NCBI GenBank assembly: GCA_937967775.1
Contig: CALCJH010000407.1
Coordinates: forward strand, 1 to 6,414
Length of the DNA: 6,414 bases
Source: an uncultured bacterium
GTDB taxonomy: Bacteria; Armatimonadota; UBA5829; DSUL01
Reading direction: 5' to 3'
Below are positions 1 through 6,414 of this stretch, in pieces. The notes beneath the pieces were generated by a model. It was not told the origin of the DNA, did no database searches, and worked only from the letters and a program-made list of their open reading frames with translations. A program made the translations under genes and the position numbers. The number at the start of each line of letters is the position of its first letter. Positions within the stretch are counted from its first letter, which is position 1.

Positions 1-2784
1 AGCCACTGTCCTGGCGGCAATCAACTCCTGCAAGTGGGAAAGATCACCGGCCGCGGAGCGCTCCGCGGCCTCAGCGGCCGTGAGGTCTCCCAGCCGCCGC
101 AGAGTCTCCGCGAGCTCGGCGGCGGTGCGGGCGCGTGAGCGAGAGGACAGCGCCTGTGCTTCCTCGCGGAGCCGCTCGATGGCACGGGTGTCGGGCGCCC
201 GGCGGATTGTCGCGGGTGTTGCCAGGTCCCCGCCCGGTCCCCCCTCCTGTGCCGCGCTTCCCACCGGCCGGTCCCAGACGTACATGAACTCCATCTGCAG
301 CTGGAACTCCAGCGCCGATGCGAACGGTGACGGAGCGGTAGAATGCACCTCCCGCAGCTCTACGTCGCCGGACTGCACCCCGGCCAGGATCCGCTCCGTG
401 AGGACGGCGTCCATCTGCTCTTCGAGACACTCCCTCACGGTCTCCAGCTCCACCGGGAAATCCGGGATCCCGCGCACCATCTGAAGGAGATCCTTCGCCT
501 TCAAGCGCTGGAGCCACAGGGGACTCCTGCGGCCGGGCTGGCGTGGGGGCATCAGCAGGGCGCGCGCGGCGTTCTGGCGGAACCGCAGGCCGAACAGGGG
601 ACTGCGCATCAGTCCACGCTGGAGCAGCTTCCGGAATCGCTCCGGCGTCAGCTTCATCAGAGTCGCCGCGGAGCAGCGATCCTCCGAAGGGAGCCGGAGA
701 AGCACCCCTTCATCTCCGGCCATACTCTCCGGAGCGGCGCCCGTCTCATCCTGGACCATTCCGGTCAAGGCGATCCGGAGCGCCTGGTGCACACGCGACC
801 CGTACGGGGTGATGACCACCATGCGTCCCTCGCCGATGGCGTCACGGTAGAACTCCACCACGATGCGCCGGTGCGTGGGGAGAGCGCCCTTCGCGCGCTG
901 CCGGCAAATGAATTCCGCCAAAGAGCGCGCTGCGTCCGGCGTGCAGGGGGTCCTTCGCTGAACGAAATCGCGGATCTCCTCAAGATCCTCCAGCTTCTCC
1001 GCCTCTTCCAGGAACCTGCCGATAGCCTCGCCTGTGGCGGGCGGACGGCTCACCTGCTCCCCGCGCCAGAACGGGGCTTTTGCCGGCGATCCGGGAGAAG
1101 GGCGCACGAAGATCCTGTCCGCCTCGATCTTCTCGATGCGCCACGTGCTCACCCCCAGCCGGAACGCATCACCCTCCCGCGCCTCGAAGACGAACTCCTC
1201 GTCCAACTCTCCGATGGACGTGCGCGTCCCGCTGAGATACACCGGGAACTGTCCCGTATCCGGGATGACACCTCCACTTGCCACCACCGCGCGGAGCGTG
1301 CCAGGAAGAGGCAGCACGCGGCCGTTCACCCGGTCCAGAGAGACACGCGCGGGCAGGCCGTGTCCCATCCGGCCGGCCGCCATCTCCAGCGTGCGATGGA
1401 ACGCTTCCGATGACAGGTTGTGAAAGCAGGCTGAGCGCCGGACCGTCTTGAGAATGTTCTCGACGCCTACAGGGCCGTGCACGCACATCGCTGCGATCTG
1501 CTGCGCCAGGACATCCAGGGGACTACTGACGATGCGCGTTGGCTCTACTTCACCCTGCAGCATTCCGGCGGCCAGAATCGCACTTTCCAGAAGATCCACG
1601 GGGGAGGTCGCGAAGATACGGCCCACGCTCTCCGCTCCGGCCAGATGCCCAGCCCGTCCCACTCTCTGCAGACCGGCGGAGACGGACTTCGGGGAACCCA
1701 CCTGGCACACAAGTTCCACCGCACCCATGTCTATGCCCAGCTCCAGACTCGCGGTGGCGACCACGGCGCGCAGATCTCCCCGCTTCAGGCGCTCCTCCGT
1801 CTCCCTGCGGCGGGTGGCGGAGATGCTTCCGTGGTGCGGTTCCACCAGCCGTTCCCCGGCCATCTCATTCAGTTCCCGGCTGAGGCGCTCCACCGCCCCG
1901 CGCGTGTTCGCGAAGATGATGCTTGACCGCCGCCGCTCCACCTCCCGCAGGAGCTTACGCTCAAGCGACGGCCACAGCTCGCCCGTCTCCATCGTGCGGA
2001 AGTCCGGCACGGCGGTATCTACCGCGATATCCAGTCTCTTGCGCGCGCCTGCGTCCACGATCCGGACGGGCCGCTCGCGCCCTCTGGAGTCATAGCCCCC
2101 CAGAAACCGGGCCACCTCCTCCAGTGGACGCTGGGTAGCCGAAAGTCCCACGCGGGAGAAGCTTCGCCCGGTCAGGTTCTCCAGCCGTTCCAGCAAGACG
2201 GACAGAAACGCTCCGCGTTTGTTGGATGCCAGGGAATGGATCTCGTCCACAATGACCTGCCGCACGCCAGCAAGCATCGCGGCGGCGCGCGAGCACAGGA
2301 TCAGGTTGAGTGACTCGGGAGTGGTGATGAGGATGTGCGGCGGTTTTCGCGCCATGCGCGCCCGCTCGCGGGAGGGAGTGTCTCCGGTCCGCACCGCTGC
2401 CCGTATCTCAGGCGGCTCCAGCCCCGCACGCCGCATCTCCTGCGCGATCCCCTCCAACGGGTGGCGCAGGTTGCGCTCGATGTCATAGTTGAGAGCCTTC
2501 AGCGGCGAAATGTAGAGAAGCGATACCCCCTTCGGAAGCGATCCTTCAAGACCCTCCCGGAACAGGTGGTCCAGCCCCGCCAGAAAGGAGGCCAGGGTCT
2601 TGCCGGAGCCTGTCGGGGCAAGGATCAGGGTGTTCTCGCCCGCGCGGATGGGCGGCCACCCCATGGCCTGAGCGGGGGTGGGCTGGCCGAGCGCGCGCCG
2701 GAACCACTGTGCGGTGGCAGGGTGAAAACCGTCTAGAGGATCTTGCGGCTCCCGTGTGGTCCTCAGTCGCCAGCCCCTCCTCAT
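1..2784 (-). CDS. lhr: Lhr-type ATP-dependent DNA helicase (superfamily 2), C-terminus cut by window edge
   Basis: Lhr proteins are ATP-driven 3'-to-5' helicases of DNA repair. Translating every codon gives 928 residues with no stop or frameshift. Visible motifs: Walker A APTGSGKT (residues 56-63), DEIH box (180-183), SAT (215-217), IIFANTR (289-295), HHGSIS (317-322), motif V VVATASLELGID (341-352) and motif VI QRVGRAGH (373-380). Lhr-specific signatures follow: PLDVLAQQ (about 422-429), PFWRGE (571-576), LFGLRFRQNAARALL (about 730-744) and PSPFA (818-822), covering the winged-helix and DEAD-associated core. The last 80 residues hold a Gly/Pro/Ala linker and a LRRLGDLT segment, which in full-length Lhr proteins leads into a further C-terminal region; I therefore infer a protein well over 1,000 residues. 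The ATG used lies 3 bases after the reductase stop. An in-frame CTG at 2766 is an alternative. Family certain; symbol by family resemblance. Confidence 0.95.
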   Translation of the reverse strand, partial: MRRGWRLRTTREPQDPLDGFHPATAQWFRRALGQPTPAQAMGWPPIRAGENTLILAPTGSGKTLASFLAGLDHLFREGLEGSLPKGVSLLYISPLKALNYDIERNLRHPLEGIAQEMRRAGLEPPEIRAAVRTGDTPSRERARMARKPPHILITTPESLNLILCSRAAAMLAGVRQVIVDEIHSLASNKRGAFLSVLLERLENLTGRSFSRVGLSATQRPLEEVARFLGGYDSRGRERPVRIVDAGARKRLDIAVDTAVPDFRTMETGELWPSLERKLLREVERRRSSIIFANTRGAVERLSRELNEMAGERLVEPHHGSISATRRRETEERLKRGDLRAVVATASLELGIDMGAVELVCQVGSPKSVSAGLQRVGRAGHLAGAESVGRIFATSPVDLLESAILAAGMLQGEVEPTRIVSSPLDVLAQQIAAMCVHGPVGVENILKTVRRSACFHNLSSEAFHRTLEMAAGRMGHGLPARVSLDRVNGRVLPLPGTLRAVVASGGVIPDTGQFPVYLSGTRTSIGELDEEFVFEAREGDAFRLGVSTWRIEKIEADRIFVRPSPGSPAKAPFWRGEQVSRPPATGEAIGRFLEEAEKLEDLEEIRDFVQRRTPCTPDAARSLAEFICRQRAKGALPTHRRIVVEFYRDAIGEGRMVVITPYGSRVHQALRIALTGMVQDETGAAPESMAGDEGVLLRLPSEDRCSAATLMKLTPERFRKLLQRGLMRSPLFGLRFRQNAARALLMPPRQPGRRSPLWLQRLKAKDLLQMVRGIPDFPVELETVRECLEEQMDAVLTERILAGVQSGDVELREVHSTAPSPFASALEFQLQMEFMYVWDRPVGSAAQEGGPGGDLATPATIRRAPDTRAIERLREEAQALSSRSRARTAAELAETLRRLGDLTAAEAAERSAAGDLSHLQELIAARTVA

Positions 2785-2790
2785 CCATTA
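2764..2790 (-). promoter_or_regulatory. Reductase-helicase junction: coupled stop and start, internal Shine-Dalgarno
   Basis: The reductase stop TAA (2790-2788) shares its last A with an ATG at 2788. That ATG is in the wrong frame for the helicase and opens only an 80-codon frame ending at 2546. The helicase-frame ATG is four bases on, at 2784, and has no Shine-Dalgarno in front of it. A strong one, AGGAGGGG (2781-2774), lies just inside the helicase frame, seven bases before an in-frame CTG (2766-2764). Translation may therefore start at ATG 2784 by reinitiation or at CTG 2766 by direct binding. The CTG start would leave eight residues before the conserved DPLDGFHP segment. Confidence 0.45.
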
Positions 2791-3777
2791 CCAGCGGTGG
2801 GTGTGCGGGCCCCAGGCGGCCTCGTAGAACGGCACGATGGCGCGGCCGGGAGGAGCGACGGCGTCAATGCGCTGGCGGTCAGAGTCCGTTATCTCCACCT
2901 CCGCCGCGGCCAGGTTTTCCTCCAGCTGCTCCATCGTCCGGGGCCCGATGATGGGCGCGGTGATGCCGGGCTGGGCAGCGTTCCAGGCCAGAGCCATCTG
3001 GGACGGCGTGGCCCCCTTTTCCCGAGCCAGCTCCTCGAACACATCCAGCACGTCGAATGCGGCATCGCCATAGTGGCGGGCGCTGCCCGCCAGACGGGAG
3101 TCCTCCGGAAACGCTTCTCCCCGCCGGTATTTCCCCGAGAAGAATCCGCCCGCCAGCGGCGACCAGGGAATCAGGCCAATTCCGTAAGTCAGCGCCATTG
3201 GAACGAGCTCGCGCTCGATGCGCCGATCCAGTGGATGATACGGCGGCTGCTCGCAGACAAACCGGTTCAATCCCAGCTCCTTCGAGACCCACAGCGCTTC
3301 CATAATCTGCCACGCCGCATATGTGCTGGTGCCGATGTAGCGCACCTTGCCCTGCCGCACCAGGTCGTCCAGCGCGCGCAGCGTTTCGTCTATCGGCACG
3401 GACGGGTCCGGACGGTGGATCTGATACAGGTCTATCCAGTCGGTCTGAAGCCGCCTGAGCGACGCCTCGCACTGCTGGATGATGTGCCGGCGGTGATTGC
3501 CCTGTGCGTTGGGGTCGTCGTCCATTCGGGCGTGCACTTTGGTGGCCAGCACCACCCTGTCGCGCCGGCCGCCGTCCTTCAGCGCCTTGCCGACGACCTC
3601 CTCGCTGGCTCCACGGCCGTAGACGTTGGCGGTGTCCAGAAAATTGATGCCCGCATCCAGGGCGCGGTGCACCATTCGGATGCTCTCCGCCTCGTCTGCC
3701 TGACGTCCGAACAGCATGCACCCGAGGCAGAGCTTGCTGACTCTGACGCCCGTGCGTCCCAACGATCGGTATTCCAT
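2788..3777 (-). CDS. NADP(H)-dependent aldo/keto reductase
   Basis: A 329-residue cytoplasmic TIM-barrel oxidoreductase that should reduce aldehydes or ketones with NADPH; the substrate cannot be told. It begins MEYRSLGRTGVRVSKLCLG, the usual family opening. The catalytic tetrad is complete: Asp48 and Tyr53 (in FLDTANVYGRGASEE), Lys80 (LATKV) and His120 (DLYQIHRPD). Cofactor-side motifs are GTSTYAAWQ, QPPYHPLDR (about 197-205), IPWSPLAGGFFSGKY, and IIGPRTMEQLEENL near the C-terminus, the typical NADP-phosphate-binding segment. Length and layout match bacterial enzymes of the YajO/GSP69-like, voltage-gated potassium channel beta-subunit-related branch. The ATG has a strong Shine-Dalgarno. It follows the LemA-fusion gene by 21 bases and its stop abuts the helicase start. 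Family assignment is firm; a role linked to its neighbours is not shown. Confidence 0.96.
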   Translation of the reverse strand: MEYRSLGRTGVRVSKLCLGCMLFGRQADEAESIRMVHRALDAGINFLDTANVYGRGASEEVVGKALKDGGRRDRVVLATKVHARMDDDPNAQGNHRRHIIQQCEASLRRLQTDWIDLYQIHRPDPSVPIDETLRALDDLVRQGKVRYIGTSTYAAWQIMEALWVSKELGLNRFVCEQPPYHPLDRRIERELVPMALTYGIGLIPWSPLAGGFFSGKYRRGEAFPEDSRLAGSARHYGDAAFDVLDVFEELAREKGATPSQMALAWNAAQPGITAPIIGPRTMEQLEENLAAAEVEITDSDRQRIDAVAPPGRAIVPFYEAAWGPHTHRW

Positions 3778-3787
3778 TCTGTCTGTT

Positions 3788-3795
3788 CCTCCTCC
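3788..3795 (-). promoter_or_regulatory. Strong ribosome binding site of the aldo/keto reductase
   Basis: GGAGGAGG on the minus strand lies ten bases before the reductase ATG, inside the 21-base gap after the upstream stop TAG (3801-3799). It is the clearest Shine-Dalgarno before any start in the window and fixes the reductase start. It also suggests this gene is translated independently of the one before it. Confidence 0.85.
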
Positions 3796-3798
3796 GGT

Positions 3799-5277
3799 CT
3801 ATGCGCTGCCGGCCGGAGCCGTGCCGCCGGAAAGCGGATGCGTCCGCGCCGCAGCCTCCGCCTGAAACAGCGGCAGAGGCTTCTCGGACAGCGCCCCGGC
3901 CATCAGCAGGCCGGGAAAGGACTGAATGAACGTATTGAAGTTCGTCGCGCTGTCGTTGTAGGTTTCCCTGCGGTCCGCAATGGCGTCCTCCATCTCCTGT
4001 AGCTGCTGTTGAAGCTTCAGAAAGTTTTCCGACGCCTTCAGTTGCGGATAGTCCTCCGCAATCGCCAGCACCGAGGGCAGCGTCTGCTCCAGCCTGTCCT
4101 CCGCGGCGATCCGGGTCCTTCGATCCCGGGCGCTCAGAGCTCGTTCCCGGGCCGCGATGGCGGCTTCGAAGATCTGCCGCTCGTGCTGTGCGTAGGCTTT
4201 CACCGTCTCCACCAGGTTAGGAACCAGGTCCCAGCGCATCTGCAGCTGAACGTCGATGTCCGACCACGCGCGTTCGGCCTGCCGCTTGAGCGTGACAATG
4301 GCATTGTACAGGGTGACCATCCATATCAGCAGGACCACTCCGAGCGCGGCCCCGGCCAGAATGAGCGCAAAAAAGGCTTCAAAGTCCACGTCCGTGTCCT
4401 CGGTCATCGTGGCGATCGCCACAGGTGAAATCGGGGCGGCCGCGAACAGCATTCCTCCCACGACCATCCCGAAGCATCCTCCCAGTCGTCGCCCGAGCGC
4501 GACGCCCCCGAGCGAACCCTCCCCCACCAGCGCCGATCCGTGCACCGGATGGCGAGTCAGCCTGCCGCGGTGGAGCTTGCCTGCGACCTCCAGCTCCGAG
4601 TCCAGGGCGATAAAGTTCACGGTGGTGCGCAGATCTCCTTCCGAGGCGAATGCTCCGCCGCGGCCCGGCCTGCCGTTGTAAAAGTGCGCCGCGTGAGCCG
4701 GATGGAATATAGTCGCGGCTATGTCCACCGCAACCTCGCCGGTCCCGTCTGTCAGGCGAAAAGTCGCCGCTGCTGCGGCTGAAGAATAGTGGTCCCAGGA
4801 ATAGTAGGTCTCCGTCCTCCACTGTTTGGTCTGCGGGTCCTGTACCTGACGGGTGTGCCGCGTATATCGCTCGGTGGTTTCCGAAAAGAACAGACAGGCG
4901 ATGCCGCCCGTGCGCGAGTGCACGGGCTGTTCCACGATCGCCTTTCCCCTCAGCTTCACCCACCCCTGCGGAGCCGAGCGAATGCGCGATACGGGGGTGT
5001 TGGCGAGAAGCTGACCGGACAGCCAGAAGCCCTGCCCCAAACGCGCTACTGCCAGTCCCGCGAGAAGCATTCCGGCCGGAAGAAGGGTGGCCTCGGAAAG
5101 TTCGGCTCCCGAGGCCAGCATCACAATGGTCAGCGCCACAAACGCGATGGCGATCCCCGCGGCCAGCGAAAGGAGAATGCGCATGCCCGGCCGCTCGTCC
5201 GGTCGGTTGGTTCGTATGAAGACGAGGTAGGTCAGCAGCCAGCCGCCCAGAAACGCCAGAAGCGCCGTCACTGCCAT
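3799..5277 (-). CDS. GIDE-like domain fused to LemA domain, multi-pass membrane protein
   Basis: A 492-residue membrane protein of two family parts. The N-terminal half has hydrophobic segments at about 1-20, 33-55 and 64-80, then a soluble domain (about 92-255) with WVKLRGKAIV, HSRTGGIACLFFSETTERY, TFRLTDGTGEVAVD and LELEVAGKL-type strands. This resembles GIDE/MULAN membrane proteins (called E3 ubiquitin ligase domain in databases), but no RING cysteines follow. A Gly-rich hydrophobic segment (262-288) and another membrane span (301-322) lead into a typical LemA domain (about 322-475): LYNAIVTLKRQAERAWSDID, MRWDLVPNLVETVKAYA, a long helix, SENFLKLQQQLQEMEDAIA, YNDSATNFN and IQSFPG. LemA's biochemical role is poorly known; it is a helical-bundle membrane protein often beside peptidases. 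The start lies 6 bases after the peptidase stop with no good Shine-Dalgarno, suggesting translational coupling. Domain calls rest on visible motifs; the GIDE part is less certain than LemA. Confidence 0.9.
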   Translation of the reverse strand: MAVTALLAFLGGWLLTYLVFIRTNRPDERPGMRILLSLAAGIAIAFVALTIVMLASGAELSEATLLPAGMLLAGLAVARLGQGFWLSGQLLANTPVSRIRSAPQGWVKLRGKAIVEQPVHSRTGGIACLFFSETTERYTRHTRQVQDPQTKQWRTETYYSWDHYSSAAAAATFRLTDGTGEVAVDIAATIFHPAHAAHFYNGRPGRGGAFASEGDLRTTVNFIALDSELEVAGKLHRGRLTRHPVHGSALVGEGSLGGVALGRRLGGCFGMVVGGMLFAAAPISPVAIATMTEDTDVDFEAFFALILAGAALGVVLLIWMVTLYNAIVTLKRQAERAWSDIDVQLQMRWDLVPNLVETVKAYAQHERQIFEAAIAARERALSARDRRTRIAAEDRLEQTLPSVLAIAEDYPQLKASENFLKLQQQLQEMEDAIADRRETYNDSATNFNTFIQSFPGLLMAGALSEKPLPLFQAEAAARTHPLSGGTAPAGSA

Positions 5278-5283
5278 GGGAGC

Positions 5284-6306
5284 CTACCAGCGCACCTCAT
5301 CGTCTTCCAGCATCTCACTTCGCTCCCTCAATGCCCTGAGCCGCAGCAGATAAGCGGCCAGTCCCAGCGCTCCCAGGATCGCGCCGGCCCGGGCGGTCTG
5401 CTCCAGCAGCCAGCGGCGTCTGGCCAGCCGCGCAAGCTCGGGGTAGCCGGACAGACCGAAGACCTTCCGCAGCGCGCCCTCCGCGTCGCGGGTCTCGATG
5501 GCCTTCCGGATGAACCACTCCGTCTCTTCTGTTCCAAAACGGCTGTCCAGATAGCGGAAGGCGCGCCTCCATTCGTTGTAGTCGCGCGGCGACCAGCTCA
5601 CCCGGGTGTGGCCGTAGTCCTGGTGGCTGATGTATTGCGTCTTGCCGCCTGAGAGATATAGAGCCGACCCCTCGTGGAACCACTGGGGCAGCCTGTTCGC
5701 CTCCAGACCCAATAGGCTCAGCACGTAGGCGTGCGCCAGCTCGTGGGAAAGCAGATCCGCTGTCTCCTCGTCCGAGCGACCTTCCGTCCAGATGGCGATG
5801 TATCTTGTCAGGAAGGTGATTCCGGCGGTCTCACCCCGGAACAGCCGCCGGATTCCCGGCGGCATCTCGACCGGAGTGGGATAGACACGCACCACCGCTG
5901 CTCCCCCTGGAGGCTTCAGACCCGCCGAATCTCGCAGACGGCGGATGGCCGGGTCATCGGAGTGCGAAAACGAGACCAGCAGAAGTTCCTCCCCGGGAGC
6001 CGTCTCCGGCGAGGCGAAATCCTCCAGAGTGATCAAGGTCTCCCGCACATCCTGCGCCTCCGGCCCCGCTGGCAGGGACTCGATGATGATCCGGCATTCG
6101 CGGTGCAGCGTCTCCAGGTCCTCAAGCGAGCGCACCTGGAAGGAGGCCGACCATTCCATGGCTTCTTTCGGGGTGGCAGGTGGTTGGGGGGACACGGACG
6201 CGCAGAGGCGCGGCGGAGAGGCAAGGGCCAGCAGGGCAAACAGCAAGGTCCAGCGAGGAAGCCATATACAGGAATAGTTATTACTCTTGAATAAACAGTT
6301 TTGCAT
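5284..6306 (-). CDS. Exported/membrane-anchored zinc metallopeptidase, peptidase MA-like (HExxH)
   Basis: About 340 residues from the ATG at 6306 (numbering used here). A hydrophobic stretch (19-32, LLFALLALA) after basic residues is a signal peptide or N-terminal anchor, with possible cleavage near residue 36. A mixed domain follows. The catalytic part is LLSHELAHAYV, with zinc ligands His188 and His192 and catalytic Glu189, then LPQWFHEGSALYLSG, whose Glu212 fits the third zinc ligand of gluzincins of the peptidase MA family. A second hydrophobic segment (about 304-322) followed by basic RLRALRER suggests a C-terminal membrane anchor with a short cytoplasmic tail, placing the protease outside the membrane. 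The start is uncertain: no Shine-Dalgarno is seen before this ATG, before a GTG at 6333 adding nine residues, or before a TTG at 6246. It is first in the visible gene string, 6 bases before the LemA fusion. The substrate is unknown. Confidence 0.85.
   Translation of the reverse strand: MQNCLFKSNNYSCIWLPRWTLLFALLALASPPRLCASVSPQPPATPKEAMEWSASFQVRSLEDLETLHRECRIIIESLPAGPEAQDVRETLITLEDFASPETAPGEELLLVSFSHSDDPAIRRLRDSAGLKPPGGAAVVRVYPTPVEMPPGIRRLFRGETAGITFLTRYIAIWTEGRSDEETADLLSHELAHAYVLSLLGLEANRLPQWFHEGSALYLSGGKTQYISHQDYGHTRVSWSPRDYNEWRRAFRYLDSRFGTEETEWFIRKAIETRDAEGALRKVFGLSGYPELARLARRRWLLEQTARAGAILGALGLAAYLLRLRALRERSEMLEDDEVRW
6268..6305 (-). promoter_or_regulatory. AT-rich stretch at the start of the peptidase gene, possible promoter
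   Basis: This stretch is strikingly AT-rich in an otherwise GC-rich window. It contains TGTATAT and TAATAA-like elements on the minus strand, but no convincing pair of -35 and -10 boxes at proper spacing. In the peptidase frame it encodes the unusual Cys/Asn-rich leader before the signal sequence. If it is a promoter, the peptidase must start further in, for example at TTG 6246. It may equally be ordinary coding or leader sequence. Confidence 0.2.
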
Positions 6307-6333
6307 GGACGGCCGGCAGGGTAAGAAACTCAC

Positions 6334-6401
6334 GGCCGAAGGACCGGGTCACCCGGCGCTGTGATATCATTCTTCCCGGCTCCGGGACAGACCTTCCGGC
6401 C
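6334..6401 (-). repeat. Nested inverted repeats upstream of the peptidase gene
   Basis: Two outer arms, 6334-6345 and 6390-6401, can pair over 12 positions on the minus-strand RNA with one A-C mismatch and a few G-U pairs. Inside or next to them lie two further palindromes: 6344-6356 (CCGGGT, one base, ACCCGG) and 6375-6386 (CCCGG, two bases, CCGGG). The inner palindrome at 6344 shares two bases with the outer arm. Neither hairpin is followed by a T-run, so this is not a standard terminator. It may be an operator cluster or a structured leader, or chance in GC-rich DNA. Confidence 0.35.
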
Positions 6402-6414
6402 GGTCGTGCCGAAG
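6334..6414. other. Upstream edge, no gene assignable
   Basis: On the minus strand all three frames are open from the window edge for a while. One ends at TGA 6332-6330, overlapping the GTG at 6333 as GTGA; one ends at TGA 6369-6367; one runs to tandem TAA TAA stops at 6283-6278. On the plus strand a GTG at 6361 is open to the edge, but no ribosome binding site precedes it. The visible stretches are too short to decide between an upstream operon gene, a divergent gene or an untranslated leader. Confidence 0.3.

Noticed and set aside
343..1413. Plus-strand open frame of 356 codons
   Set aside because: It lies wholly antisense to the Lhr coding region, whose motifs are unmistakable. Its product is rich in Arg, His, Gln and Pro with no recognisable domain, as expected of a shadow frame in GC-rich DNA.
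1..2784. Suspicion of a frameshift or pseudogene in the helicase, since no other minus-strand frame there is long
   Set aside because: Codon-by-codon translation shows one uninterrupted frame with all helicase motifs. It looks absent only because it has no stop inside the window.
2546..2788. 80-codon minus-strand frame starting at the reductase stop
   Set aside because: Its tail is a shifted reading of the Walker A region of the helicase. It is not a gene, though its ATG may affect initiation as noted for the junction.
2879..3721. Second minus-strand open frame of 280 codons inside the reductase
   Set aside because: It is an alternative frame of the same bases that encode the complete catalytic tetrad of the reductase; its own product has no family motifs.
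2743..4002. Plus-strand open frame of 419 codons
   Set aside because: It is antisense to the whole aldo/keto reductase and part of the LemA fusion. It crosses real gene boundaries, has no family features and no ribosome binding site.
4789..5652. Plus-strand open frame of 287 codons
   Set aside because: It spans the junction of two convincing minus-strand genes in antisense, with low-complexity Gln/Arg/Gly-rich composition.
6361..6370. Plus-strand -10-like TATCAT for a divergent gene
   Set aside because: No acceptable -35 element lies 16 to 18 bases upstream and no supported plus-strand gene follows in the window.
6375..6386. Short GC hairpin as a rho-independent terminator
   Set aside because: The perfect arms leave only a two-base loop and no T-run follows on either strand.

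Overview
The window is GC-rich bacterial chromosome carrying four genes, all on the minus strand and packed head to tail with gaps of only 3 to 21 bases, so they look like one operon. The right edge (about 6414) is upstream and the left edge (base 1) is downstream. GC-rich codon use, the bacterial LemA family and Shine-Dalgarno sites indicate a high-GC bacterium. The phylum cannot be fixed from this sequence.

In transcription order the genes are: (1) an exported or membrane-anchored zinc metallopeptidase of the peptidase MA type (HExxH plus a downstream Glu), with an N-terminal signal or anchor and a C-terminal membrane segment; (2) a multi-pass membrane protein joining a GIDE/MULAN-like domain, without a RING finger, to a C-terminal LemA domain; (3) an NADP(H)-dependent aldo/keto reductase with its complete catalytic tetrad; (4) an Lhr-type superfamily 2 DNA helicase. 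The helicase is the largest gene. It starts just after the reductase stop and stays open through 928 codons to base 1, where it leaves the window with its C-terminal part unseen.

The first two genes plausibly form a membrane module: LemA genes often lie next to membrane or periplasmic peptidases, and here the neighbour is a different peptidase type while the LemA protein carries an extra GIDE-like half. The reductase and helicase have no obvious functional link to this module and may simply be co-transcribed. The right-hand 110 bases hold a GC-rich inverted-repeat cluster followed by an AT-rich stretch. The start of the first gene and what lies upstream of it remain uncertain. No RNA gene, insertion sequence, CRISPR array or rho-independent terminator was seen. 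The best candidate for something unusual is the GIDE-LemA fusion paired with the peptidase.
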